From Prevotella sp. P3-122 (GTDB taxonomy: Bacteria > Bacteroidota > Bacteroidia > Bacteroidales > Bacteroidaceae): a DNA stretch of 46,611 bases. Numbering within the stretch: the first letter of the stretch is position 1; each line of letters begins with the position of its first letter. Shown piece by piece: positions 1 through 7,650 of this stretch. Under the pieces are notes generated by a model that did not search any database, was not told the DNA's origin, and saw only the letters and a program-made list of their open reading frames with translations. The translations under genes and the position numbers were made by a program. Where the stretch lies: positions 1-46,611 of the forward strand of contig NZ_NPJH01000056.1 in assembly GCF_002251365.1 (NCBI RefSeq), given 5' to 3'.

Positions 1-243
1 CTAATCTCTAAAGAATAGAACGGTTCGTTTACCCAAGTACCTCATACTTCCCAATAAAATCGGAAAGACTCGGCACTCGCTTCTTGTACTACTTCTCTGT
101 CTATGTAATCTTTTCAAAGAACTCTTTCTTTTGCGGAAGAGCGACCTAGTCAGCTCTACCATAAACTATTCTGGAACTGAACCTCAAAGGTATCGTTCTC
201 GAAAGCGGATGCAAAAGTACTGCTTTTCCACGAAACAGCCAAA
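1..243 (-). promoter_or_regulatory. rRNA operon promoter and leader (transcribed leftward)
   Basis: Read on the minus strand this is a Bacteroidota promoter with ideal spacing: a -33 TTTG at 243-240, 20 bases, then the -7 box TACTTTTG at 219-212, so transcription should start near 206. The transcript then runs left through a sequence that contains TTCTTTGAAAAGATTACATA (about 124-105) and AGAAGTAGTACAAGAAGCGA (about 96-77). From memory these match the leader that precedes 16S rRNA in Prevotella and Bacteroides, including a boxA-like antitermination element (TTCTTTGAA). The 16S gene itself is outside the window. No protein-coding frame is seen in 1-366. The bases 244-300 upstream are AT-rich, as expected for a strong rRNA promoter. 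Confidence 0.75.
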
Positions 244-366
244 CTTTTCCACGAACTTTTTTAAGAAAAACGCATATTTTCACACGCTCTTGACTTAAAT
301 CAACCGAAAAAACGGAAGGATGGGAGGCTATACATTATTATATATATACCGTCTGCAAAGGCATAT

Positions 367-1557
367 TCATTTCAGGTCGTTGTCCGTCATTGCACAGACA
401 CACGAGTCAGACCATACGTTAACTGCGGTCTCCACCATGTCAATAATGGTATAGATAGGTAGGATGATGCCCAAAACAGCCACGGAGGCATCTATGCCCG
501 ACATTAGCGAGAGAGTCAGGAAATAGCATCCCATAGGTACTCCGGCATTGCCAATGGCCGACAGCACGCTTATGACCAGCCATGTCAGCATGGTGGTCCA
601 CGTCAGCTCTACACCCCCCTGCTGCATCACGAACAGCGATGTCACCAGGATAAAGGCAGCACATCCGTTCATGTTGATGGTAGTGCATATAGGCAGCACG
701 AAACGTGCCACCTTCGGGTCAGCCTTCAGTCGCTCCTCGGCACACTGTATGGTAACGGGCAGCGTGGCGGCACTGCTCTTCGAGAACAATGCCATCAGCA
801 CGGCGGGCATCATCTTTGCCAGCGTACGGACAGGATTCAGTCCTCGCAGCAAGAGGAACAGCGGCAGCACCACCGAGAACTGCAACACGTTTCCAGCCAA
901 CACAACTGCGACATACCTGCCCAGTGAGTCGGCCACGACACCAGCCGTAAGCTGTGCCGACAATTGTGCGGCAAAGGCCACGATGCCCACAGGCAATGTC
1001 CAGATGAGTCCGCGGATGAGCATGAACAGCAGTTCCTGCAATCCCAACAACAGCCGCACCACTGCGGTCTTGTTGTCAGACTCAGGCATCCTTGACAGGC
1101 CAAAGCCCAAAGCAGCTGCCAGCAGCAACAGTGACAGCACATTACCATCGAGGAAAGGGCGCACGATATTGTTGGGTACCAGGCTGATGATGTGACTGCG
1201 ATACGACAGCTGTGGCGCATCGGCCACAGCTTCTTGTCCCACATTGACAGCATCGGAGGGCAAGTTGCCTGGGGCTATCAGAACATACAGCAACAGTCCC
1301 ACCGCGGCCGCCACAGTAGTCGTCAGCAGCGTGTAGGTAACGGTATGGCGGAAGATGCGGCCAGTCCCCTGCCCTTTTCCGAACGATGCCAGTGTAGTGG
1401 TGACAGCCAACACGATGGTAGGCACCGCCAACAGCTGAAACAGCCGTGTATAGACAACGGCAACATAATCCGTCAGCTGGTTCAGCCAGTCAGCCTGCAA
1501 TAATCCAAGGATGGCGCCCACTATGAGGGCGCCAATCCAAATCAGCGTTTGTTTCAT
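367..1557 (-). CDS. Dicarboxylate/amino acid:cation symporter (DAACS family)
   Basis: A 396-residue integral inner-membrane protein with about eight hydrophobic segments, the first at residues 4-20. It has the hallmarks of the sodium/proton:dicarboxylate (glutamate, serine/threonine) symporters: the serine-rich re-entrant stretch SKSSAATLPVT at about residues 257-267 and the NMNGCAAF motif of transmembrane helix 7 about 30 residues later. The family couples uptake of acidic amino acids, C4-dicarboxylates or Ser/Thr to sodium or protons; the substrate cannot be told from the sequence. The length is normal for the family. The gene stands alone, reads leftward towards the rRNA promoter, and no clear promoter was found in front of it. 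Confidence 0.88.
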   Translation of the reverse strand: MKQTLIWIGALIVGAILGLLQADWLNQLTDYVAVVYTRLFQLLAVPTIVLAVTTTLASFGKGQGTGRIFRHTVTYTLLTTTVAAAVGLLLYVLIAPGNLPSDAVNVGQEAVADAPQLSYRSHIISLVPNNIVRPFLDGNVLSLLLLAAALGFGLSRMPESDNKTAVVRLLLGLQELLFMLIRGLIWTLPVGIVAFAAQLSAQLTAGVVADSLGRYVAVVLAGNVLQFSVVLPLFLLLRGLNPVRTLAKMMPAVLMALFSKSSAATLPVTIQCAEERLKADPKVARFVLPICTTINMNGCAAFILVTSLFVMQQGGVELTWTTMLTWLVISVLSAIGNAGVPMGCYFLTLSLMSGIDASVAVLGIILPIYTIIDMVETAVNVWSDSCVCAMTDNDLK

Positions 1558-1583
1558 TCTGCCTATATAACGTCAAGGCCTGC

Positions 1584-1740
1584 TTACTTATTGTGTGTCT
1601 GCCGCCATGTGTGGATATAGTCCACTATTTTGCAGAGTTTCTCCTGGTCCACATCGTTAGGTACAGAGTTGTCGGCACCAAAGATGAAGTTCTGTGGGGC
1701 ATCTTTCAGTATCTCGTCGGTAGGACCGAAGTCCAAGAAC
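1584..1740 (-). pseudogene. 3' remnant of a gene, possibly uroporphyrinogen-decarboxylase-family
   Basis: On the minus strand an open frame of about 52 codons ends at a TAA at 1584-1586 and has no start. Its peptide includes DFGPTDEILKDAP followed by NFIFGADNSVPNDVD and ends in HTWRQTHNK. The arrangement NFIFGAD..VP.DVD resembles the C-terminal end of uroporphyrinogen decarboxylase/methylcobalamin methyltransferase family proteins; this is recognition from memory and only moderately sure. Towards its 5' side the frame runs directly into the dispersed repeat that begins at 1739, so the rest of the gene has been lost or replaced. It lies 27 bases upstream of the symporter gene, in the same orientation. 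Confidence 0.5.
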
Positions 1741-2107
1741 AAAGCTTTGCGTAGGCGGATGCAAAACTTTGCGTGAGAGTTGGGCTAAACTGGCACAAAA
1801 ATGTCTGTCCTATTCTGGATAAGAGAAAAGGGAAAAAAGACTCACCCTACGGGGCACTTAGACCCAAGGAAATTTCTACTGAGCCCAGAAGAGCACAGCC
1901 CAGGGTAGAGCGTAGCGGCACCCTGGGAATAAGAGGATTATAATCAATGCGCCCTAAGGGCAAAAGCGTTATATGTCCTGCTGGTATCTATGCTTTTGCG
2001 CTTACAGCGCGACCATCACCTACATGAAACAACCCAGGGTGTCATTTCGCTACGCTACATTTGCCCTGGGCTATGTGCTTTTGCGCTTACAGCGCGAAAA
2101 TTACCGA
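1739..2107 (+). repeat. Dispersed intergenic element, copy 1
   Basis: The left part (1739-1776) holds two palindromic units, one intact (CAAAGCTTTGCG) and one decayed (GCAAAACTTTGC), 22 bases apart. Then comes a conserved middle with CCTATTCTGGATAAGAGAAA at about 1809-1828 and a right part with CCCAGGGT...ACCCTGGG hairpin modules and GCTTTTGCGCTTACAGCGCG blocks. It is nearly the same, in the same order, as 4556-4990. No credible protein is encoded. Its left edge abuts a broken gene. Confidence 0.85.
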
Positions 2108-2516
2108 CATGAGCTTCAGAATTAGGATATTCAATTTTTGCACATCAAATTGGACACCCTACTAAACTAATCACCAATCTTGCCCTGCAACTTACGTTGG
2201 AATTCGCTTCGGGATTCAGATATCGCAGTCTCAATGAACATCGTCGTTTTTACCTATGTGTCAGTGATTTGGAGATTATGCACATGCGTGTGCACAATTT
2301 GACTTGAAGTCATCTTCGTATCATTATGCGCGAAGCAACGCCAGAAGGAAGGCTAAGGTTGTACATCGTCTAACGAAAGGTTTATTTCTGTTTATCGCCT
2401 TGAAGAGGATGGTGGCCTTCTGAAAGAAGGTGCTGTCAGGCTCTTGAATGTCAAAGCATTCAAGAGCCTCTCTCCAAGTTAAGGGGTTATAGGTGTAAGC
2501 CATTAACCTCTGTATT
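2108..2516. other. Intergenic stretch with no recognised gene
   Basis: No frame of useful length is present on either strand. The hexamer pair TGCACA at 2278-2283 and 2292-2297 and the inverted pair CTCTTGAATG/CATTCAAGAG (2440-2449 and 2457-2466) are visible; the latter, a 10-base stem with a 7-base loop, lies about 50 bases past the stop codon of the minus-strand peptidase gene and could end its transcript. Scattered short frames suggest decayed coding DNA, but I do not recognise it. Confidence 0.4.
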
Positions 2517-4010
2517 TCAATTCAATCGGAAAGTCAGGGGAACACAGAACTTGACGCGTACTGGTGCTCCATTCTGTTTGCCTGGTTTCCATGACCTCAT
2601 CAGGTTGACAACCCTCACAGCCTCATCCTCAAGAGCCTTAACAGACTGGGCATAGTCTTCCTCCGAAACAGTGCTGGCACCCGCATTTCCGTCATTAGTA
2701 TCAGCAGCTTTTTCTTCAGTCTTGGGAGCCACAGGTTTGTCAATTTTGGACTTTGCTACATGCACGTCCGTTACATGACCATCCTTCTCAACAACAAACT
2801 GCACTATGACACGTCCACTGACACCATTGGATTGGGCAATTTTAGGATAACGTACATTTTGAGCTAAGAAAGTCATCAGCGCTGGCATTCCTCCCTCATA
2901 CGAAGGCATCACTTCCACTACGTCAAACACCTTGTCAACGCCATCGGGAAGAGGAGCGGCAGTCTGATCTAGGGAGGCGGCATCAACGGCATCGGGCTTG
3001 GCAGGAAGAGATTCGGTGACAGCAGAAGCTGTTTTTTTAGAATTCTCTTGCTCAACTCGCAAAAGATCTGTAACTTTGCTGCTGGATTCTACTACGGCTG
3101 ACCCATTGTCGGACATCAGCTCATTCTCACTGGTGGCAAAGGCACTGAGTGCTACTAATGCCACAGGGATGACATACAGCGACTTGCTGAGCATCCACGG
3201 ATTAGATTTTTCTCGTAACATCATAGTTAAACGTTTTTTGATTAAACTGTGATTAAAGCTGTTGGCGAAAGCGTAGGAACTGGAGCCGACAGCTTTTCTT
3301 ATTAATAATGTCTGATATTGCCGCATGGCCACCCCACTACGCAACACGCAGTCGTCGGCCTCGTATTCATGGACATCACGCAGGCTGAATGACATGTGCC
3401 AGGCAAGGGGATTAAACCACTGCACCACCTGTACAGCATTAAGTAGCACCACATCCCAGGAGTGGCGGTTTACCACATGCCCCATCTCATGGGTTATTAT
3501 CTCACGTGAATTAGTCTGCCAGTCGTCCTCGTTTATTACAATGGCTCCAAACACGCTGAACGGAATGACATCGCCGGCATGGCAGTAGATTGTAGCCTGA
3601 TCACGTTTATCCTTCCATATCACCCCACGGGTAACGGCATAGTATACACCAATGGCTCCGTAAACCTTTGACAACAACACTACCACGGCACCAACAAGAT
3701 AACCCACTAACAGCCACAGCCCAAGCGACCATGTGGAATGTGTGGCTACCGCAACTGGTTCCACACCTCCAGCCTCTTCTACGGCAACAGGCATTCCTAC
3801 CTCAACTACCGATGTGAGATTGTCTGCCAATGATAAGCATCCCCAAGAGAGGAGATGGATGTCGAACAACGGGAGGAAGGCAGACAACAACATTATGCCC
3901 AACAGTAGAAATCTGTTGAAGCGAAAGAAGGACTCCCTGCACAACAGCAACATGTATGGCACATAGAACAACGACAGGCACAAGGCCGATTTAAGAGCGT
4001 AGACAAGCAT
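2517..4010 (-). CDS. BlaR1/MecR1-like M56 membrane peptidase with TonB-like C-terminal domain
   Basis: 497 residues. The N-terminal half is a M56 antirepressor peptidase: hydrophobic segments at about 3-25, 33-55, 95-118 and 272-293, the zinc motif HEMGH at 174-178 facing the cytosol, and a downstream EYEAD at 215-219 that can supply the third zinc ligand. In place of the penicillin-binding sensor of classical BlaR1 it has a Ser/Lys/Ala-rich linker (about 294-360) and a periplasmic TonB C-terminal-like domain (about 360-497, with PSYEGGMPALMTFLAQNVRYP). It starts 3 bases after the blaI-like gene, so the two form a sensor/repressor operon. Family knowledge: on signal, the M56 protease triggers cleavage of the BlaI repressor. 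The signal here is unlikely to be a beta-lactam. A 12-residue low-complexity insertion (about 430-445) interrupts the TonB-like domain. Confidence 0.88.
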   Translation of the reverse strand: MLVYALKSALCLSLFYVPYMLLLCRESFFRFNRFLLLGIMLLSAFLPLFDIHLLSWGCLSLADNLTSVVEVGMPVAVEEAGGVEPVAVATHSTWSLGLWLLVGYLVGAVVVLLSKVYGAIGVYYAVTRGVIWKDKRDQATIYCHAGDVIPFSVFGAIVINEDDWQTNSREIITHEMGHVVNRHSWDVVLLNAVQVVQWFNPLAWHMSFSLRDVHEYEADDCVLRSGVAMRQYQTLLIRKAVGSSSYAFANSFNHSLIKKRLTMMLREKSNPWMLSKSLYVIPVALVALSAFATSENELMSDNGSAVVESSSKVTDLLRVEQENSKKTASAVTESLPAKPDAVDAASLDQTAAPLPDGVDKVFDVVEVMPSYEGGMPALMTFLAQNVRYPKIAQSNGVSGRVIVQFVVEKDGHVTDVHVAKSKIDKPVAPKTEEKAADTNDGNAGASTVSEEDYAQSVKALEDEAVRVVNLMRSWKPGKQNGAPVRVKFCVPLTFRLN

Positions 4011-4013
4011 GGG

Positions 4014-4394
4014 CTATTCCTTTATCATTTCTATTAATTCCGTAATATCTTCGTCACTAAGCTTCTCCTCTTTAATGAAGAAACTCATCAGCGACTTGCC
4101 AGACCCACCAAAAAAGGTGTTCTTGATGTCTTGCATTACCTGACGGGTGTACACCGCACGCGACACCATAGGGTAGAAGCAGAATGCCTTGCTGCCATTC
4201 TGCTGAGTATGGCCTACAAATCCCTTGGCTGACAGTATTTTCAGGAATGTGGCAATGGTGGTATATGCGGGACGAGGCTCAGGGAAACAATCTACCACCT
4301 GATTGGTTGTCATGCTGCGGCCACTGCTCCACAGGATGTTCATCACCTCCATTTCGCCACGTGTCAGCGTGCGCTCAGTCTTCGTCTGTTTCAT
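4014..4394 (-). CDS. BlaI/MecI/CopY-family repressor
   Basis: 126 residues from the start at 4394; the frame stays open to 4439 but that longer start would lie upstream of the promoter box, so the internal methionine (MKQTKTERTLTRGEMEVMNI) is preferred. The N-terminal 80 residues form the family's winged helix, including RGEMEVMNILW and PAYTTIATFLKILSAKGFV, the recognition helix and wing. The C-terminal part is the dimer arm that the partner protease cleaves in known systems. It is followed after 3 bases by the M56 peptidase gene. A near-perfect inverted repeat, CTAAA-two bases-TTTAG, sits between the promoter boxes and could be its own operator, giving autoregulation. Confidence 0.9.
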   Translation of the reverse strand: MKQTKTERTLTRGEMEVMNILWSSGRSMTTNQVVDCFPEPRPAYTTIATFLKILSAKGFVGHTQQNGSKAFCFYPMVSRAVYTRQVMQDIKNTFFGGSGKSLMSFFIKEEKLSDEDITELIEMIKE

Positions 4395-4421
4395 ATCTAC
4401 AGCAATTAAATTTGTTTGCCG

Positions 4422-4443
4422 CAAAGATAAACTAAACATTTAG
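4422..4443 (-). promoter_or_regulatory. Promoter and likely operator of the blaI-blaR1-like operon
   Basis: The -7 box TATCTTTG (minus strand, 4429-4422) matches TAnnTTTG. Immediately upstream lies the inverted repeat at 4432-4443 (arms CTAAA/TTTAG around two bases). A dyad placed next to the -7 box is where BlaI-type repressors usually bind; the binding itself is inferred. Confidence 0.55.
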
Positions 4444-4555
4444 ATGAAGTTGCTCCCAAGTTACATAAAAGTAACGGGAAGTCCAAAATTTAACTTTTAT
4501 TCTTAGTTATTGGGGGCGAAGGGCTAAGGACTAAGGACAATGGGGCTCAGTGGAA

Positions 4556-4990
4556 AAAACATGGGATGGGACTCCTAAATGAAGACAAATGATGTTGCGT
4601 AGGCGGATGCAAAGCTTTGCGTGGGCAAATGCAAAGCTTTGCGAGGACGGATGCAAAGCTTTGCGTGAGAGTTGGGCTAAACTGGCACAGAAATGTCTGT
4701 CCTATTCTGGATAAGAGAAAAAGGGAAAAGACTCACCCTACGGGGCACTTAGACCCAAGGAAATTTCTACTGAGCCTAGAAGAGCACAGCCCAGGGTAGA
4801 GCGTAGCGGCACCCTGGGTGTAAGTGGTTTCTAATCAATGCGCGCTGTAAGCGCAAAAGCGTATCTGCCCCCTGCTGGTATCTATGCTTTTGCGCTTACA
4901 GGGCGACCATCACCTGCATGAAACAACCCAGGGTGTCGCTACGCTCTACCCTGGGCTATGTGCTTTTGCGCTTACAGCGCGATAATTACC
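4556..4990 (+). repeat. Dispersed intergenic element, copy 2 (fullest copy)
   Basis: In order: an outer part with CATGGGATGGGACTCCTAAA at about 4560-4579; three 22-base units each centred on the perfect palindrome GCAAAGCTTTGC (about 4608, 4630 and 4652); the conserved middle with CCTATTCTGGATAAGAGAAA; and a right part made of hairpins, where CCCAGGGTAGAGCGTAGCGG (4790-4809) reappears inverted at about 4929-4957 and the 20-base GCTTTTGCGCTTACAGCGCG-type block recurs direct and inverted. Copies are at 1739-2107 (same strand), 27871-28127 (opposite strand) and 31570-31640 (fragment). A 60-codon frame over it is a by-product. Confidence 0.88.
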
Positions 4991-4994
4991 TCAA

Positions 4995-5071
4995 ACCTTA
5001 GTCCTTCGTCCTTAGACCTTAGACCTTAGACCTTAGACCTTAGCCCTCAAAACTTCGCCCTTAGTCCTTCG
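4995..5071 (+). repeat. Tandem CCTTAGA/CTAAGGAC low-complexity repeat
   Basis: A run of near-identical 8-base words of the type CCTTAGAC and CCTTAGTC fills the space between the dispersed element and the GH53 gene, and it extends into that gene: the last codons and the stop of the galactanase (5061-5071) are made of the repeat. The same words recur at 4508-4535 (degenerate) and 32877-33042, in the latter case again directly downstream of a stop codon. Confidence 0.75.
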
Positions 5072-6314
5072 CATAACGTAGTATTTTCTTTCCTTTATGT
5101 ACATACACACCCTTTTGCGATGGGGCGGCTACTCTCTGTCCCGACAATGTATACCAGTTGGCATCCTCGTCTGCCGGCACTGTCACTCCGTGTACAGATG
5201 CCGGGTCGCTGACAAACTCTCTCATAACATCCATCGCTGCCGTAGCGCATCCCGTGCGGCTGTCAAATAGCGGAGCGTTGTACCATCCGCTCAGATTGGT
5301 ATTCTTGGCATTGTACTCCATCCACCACCAGAACAGTCCCTTTACCGCCTGATGCTGGTTGAGCATGTCAATGAGCGCCTTCGTGAATGCTTTCTGGCCA
5401 TCGTCGCTGTAGGGGTATAGCGAGGAGAAGTTGTATGTGCTGCCAGGCACCTCCCAGGCATATGGATATCCCGTCTCTACCAGCATTATATCCTTGTCCG
5501 CAAAATCATTCTCCATCCTCCTAAGCGCATTCTCAAGCACTGTCAGAGCTCCATGCCAGTAAGGATAGTAGCTCAGTCCAATGATGTCATAATCGACAGA
5601 GGCGTTCTTCATCTGAGCATAGAAATTGGCCAGTACGTCAGGCTGCTGCACGCGCTCGGTATGCAGAACTATCCTGGCCTCCGGGCATACCTCACGGCAT
5701 GCCTTTACGGCATTGATGAGCAAGGTGGTGAAGCGGTTCCAGTTGGCAGAGTTCCCGATATAGCATTTCTTGAGCGAGGCTTCTGCCGTGCCATAGGCTC
5801 CCCACAGCATGCCATAGCTTATCTCGTTGCCTGGCTGGATGAAATCGGGAGTGGCACCCGCATTAACCATCTGCGTGAGTGCGTCCTTGGTATAGGAATA
5901 AATCTTCTGGTACAGCTCTGTGTCGCTCAACCCCACCCACTCGGCCGGTGTCCACTGCTTGGCAGGGTCTGCCCACGTGTCGGAATAATGGAAATCGAGC
6001 ATCAGCTTGAATCCAGCATCCTTGATGCGCTTTCCCAACTGCTTCACATACTCTATGTCCTGGCAGGCGTTGGGGTCCTTGTCGCTGCCGCTATACTGAC
6101 TGGGATTTACGAACAGCCTAAGACGCATGGCATTCATACCCTCTTCCTTGAAAAACTCAAGCGGCGAGGCGATGGCCGAGCCTGAGTGGTCAAAATATGC
6201 GGCCTTGGCTTCCTCGTACTCAGGAAGAAGCGATATGTCACCACCAACAAATTTCTGTGCACAAGCCGTAGCTGCCGAAAAAGCAAGAGCTAATAATAAA
6301 GTAGATAGTCTCAT
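5061..6314 (-). CDS. Secreted arabinogalactan endo-1,4-beta-galactanase (GH53)
   Basis: 417 residues with a signal peptide (about 1-19, cleavage near ACAQ). The GH53 barrel follows: GGDISLLPEYE at 24-34, MRLRLFVNP at 63-71, LDFHYSDTWADP at 106-117, the acid/base glutamate E164 in QPGNEISYG, and the nucleophile E280 in MLVETGYPY. It cuts beta-1,4-galactan, such as the side chains of pectin, outside the cytosol. The last 30 residues (WYTLSGQRV...GVYVHKGKKIL) are the short C-terminal module common on secreted Prevotella proteins. The C-terminal AKD and the stop codon come from the neighbouring 8-base repeat. It has its own promoter at 6341-6373 and no SusCD-type partner within the window. Length is normal for the family. 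Confidence 0.92.
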   Translation of the reverse strand: MRLSTLLLALAFSAATACAQKFVGGDISLLPEYEEAKAAYFDHSGSAIASPLEFFKEEGMNAMRLRLFVNPSQYSGSDKDPNACQDIEYVKQLGKRIKDAGFKLMLDFHYSDTWADPAKQWTPAEWVGLSDTELYQKIYSYTKDALTQMVNAGATPDFIQPGNEISYGMLWGAYGTAEASLKKCYIGNSANWNRFTTLLINAVKACREVCPEARIVLHTERVQQPDVLANFYAQMKNASVDYDIIGLSYYPYWHGALTVLENALRRMENDFADKDIMLVETGYPYAWEVPGSTYNFSSLYPYSDDGQKAFTKALIDMLNQHQAVKGLFWWWMEYNAKNTNLSGWYNAPLFDSRTGCATAAMDVMREFVSDPASVHGVTVPADEDANWYTLSGQRVAAPSQKGVYVHKGKKILRYAKD

Positions 6315-6340
6315 AAGCTATTATTGTTTTTTTGTTTCTG

Positions 6341-6373
6341 CAAATATACAAAAAACAATTGATAGGCACCAAA
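6341..6373 (-). promoter_or_regulatory. Promoter of the GH53 galactanase gene
   Basis: Minus strand: -33 TTTG at 6373-6370, 21 bases, then -7 TATATTTG at 6348-6341. The start of transcription is expected near 6335, leaving a leader of about 20 bases. Confidence 0.65.
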
Positions 6374-6408
6374 CAAATGCCAGTTTTTTCACACACGACT
6401 TGCTTTAT

Positions 6409-7011
6409 CTATGACTCTATGGCATCATCAGCCCCCACATGTCCATAGATGTGCATCACATCCTCCTCGATGGCAGCAGGTACGAGGCCTGTGATGCTTT
6501 CGCCACGTGCCACCTTCTGTCTTATCTCCGTGCTGCTGATTGGAAAGAGCGGAGTATTGACGAGGCACACTCCTTGGGGCAGCTTTGTCGCATCAACGGG
6601 GTATCCCTCTCTTGGGAAGATGATGACATTGTAGGCTGCAATGATATCACGCGAGCGGTACCATCGGTCGAAGTCGAGCCAGTTGTCTGCACCGATAATC
6701 AGGGTGAAGGAGACATCAGGATTGGTTTCGGAGAGATGGCGCAGAGTGTGCCACATGTATGAGGGGCGGGGCATGTGGAACTCGCAGTCGGAAACGCTTA
6801 TCCCTGATACTCCCTCAAGCGCCTTACGGGCGAGCCTTAGGCGCACCTCGTCGTCAATGAGGCTGCCGTTGCCGGCCTTTAGGGGGTTCTGTGGCGAGAC
6901 GACAAGCCACACACCATCGAGCCGTGCCGCACTCAGAATGTGCTGCGCCAGCGAGATATGCCCTGTATGTATAGGGTTGAAGGAGCCTCCGTATATACCA
7001 ATCCTACGCAT
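6409..7011 (-). CDS. nadD: Nicotinate-nucleotide adenylyltransferase
   Basis: 200 residues. It transfers AMP to nicotinate mononucleotide, making deamido-NAD in the cytosol. The nucleotidyltransferase signature GGSFNPIHTGHISLA is at residues 9-23 and the second nucleotide-binding motif ISSTEIRQ lies near residue 158. The length fits NadD. Its first 8 bases overlap the end of gmk, so it is translated as the third gene of a yicC-gmk-nadD unit, an order that is common in Bacteroidota. Confidence 0.95.
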   Translation of the reverse strand: MRRIGIYGGSFNPIHTGHISLAQHILSAARLDGVWLVVSPQNPLKAGNGSLIDDEVRLRLARKALEGVSGISVSDCEFHMPRPSYMWHTLRHLSETNPDVSFTLIIGADNWLDFDRWYRSRDIIAAYNVIIFPREGYPVDATKLPQGVCLVNTPLFPISSTEIRQKVARGESITGLVPAAIEEDVMHIYGHVGADDAIES

Positions 7012-7576
7012 TGACGAACTTGCTGATGATGTCGAGGACCTCTCGCTTGGCCTGTTCGAGATTGTCGTTTACCACTATACGGTCGAACTGGTTGGCAAAG
7101 GACATCTCATACTCCGCCTTGGCAAGCCTCTGTTCGATAACTTCTGGAGCATCGGTGGCACGGGCATTAAGGCGACGGCGCAGCTCTTCTACTGATGGCG
7201 GCTGCACGAAGACACTCAGCGCACGGTCACCATAATGGCGCTTGATATTTATGGCACCCTTGACATCAACGTCGAAGACAACGTTCTGTCCTGCCTGGCT
7301 CTGACATTCCACCTGTGACTTTAGTGTTCCATAGAAACGGTCGTGATAAACCTCCTCATATTCCAGGAATTCGCCTGCCGCAATCTTACTGCGGAACTCG
7401 TCGGGAGTAAGGAAGAAATACTCCACTCCGTTGCGCTCCGTTCCTCTTGGGCTTCTGGATGTGCAGCTGATGGAAAAAGCGAGCTTCAGCTCCGGATGCT
7501 CGTTCATCAGGTAGTTGACAAGTGTGCTCTTGCCGCTTCCGCTTGGTGCGGAGAAAATTATCAGTTTTCCGTTCAT
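7004..7576 (-). CDS. gmk: Guanylate kinase
   Basis: 190 residues. It phosphorylates GMP to GDP. The P-loop SAPSGSGKST is at residues 9-18, followed by SISCTSRSPRGTERNGVEYFF (here shown by its key residues S37, R41, R44, Y53), which binds GMP, and the lid segment near residues 125-150. The length is typical. It overlaps nadD by 8 bases and is separated from yicC by a repeat of the REP type, so any shared transcript must pass through that hairpin. Confidence 0.95.
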   Translation of the reverse strand: MNGKLIIFSAPSGSGKSTLVNYLMNEHPELKLAFSISCTSRSPRGTERNGVEYFFLTPDEFRSKIAAGEFLEYEEVYHDRFYGTLKSQVECQSQAGQNVVFDVDVKGAINIKRHYGDRALSVFVQPPSVEELRRRLNARATDAPEVIEQRLAKAEYEMSFANQFDRIVVNDNLEQAKREVLDIISKFVNA

Positions 7577-7602
7577 ACTTAAAAGTAAGTTTCAGGTTAT
7601 AA

Positions 7603-7650
7603 GGTAATTACCTCCCCTCCCTCTTGGGGAGGGGCCGGGGGTGAGGCTTC
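7603..7650 (+). repeat. REP-like GGGGAGGGGCCGGGGGTGAGG element
   Basis: A 48-base G/C-rich hairpin-forming sequence that begins GGTAATTACCTCCCCTCC and ends GGGGGTGAGGCTTC, exactly abutting the stop codon of yicC. Its inverse is at 20171-20218 and a decayed copy at 20297-20340, both between gltB and gltD. It is therefore a dispersed extragenic element rather than a gene-specific terminator. Confidence 0.75.

Noticed and set aside
2108..2516. Decayed transposase or regulator gene
   Set aside because: Short frames are present but none could be matched by eye to any family, so no pseudogene is called.
4617..4799. Open frame of 60 codons on the plus strand in the dispersed element
   Set aside because: It consists of the 22-base palindromic units and the element's middle; a similar frame in copy 3 (27864-28055) differs wherever the repeat number differs, so it follows the repeat and not a protein.
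5553..6185. Plus-strand frame of 210 codons opposite the GH53 gene
   Set aside because: GH53 motifs are continuous on the other strand and this frame has no recognisable features.
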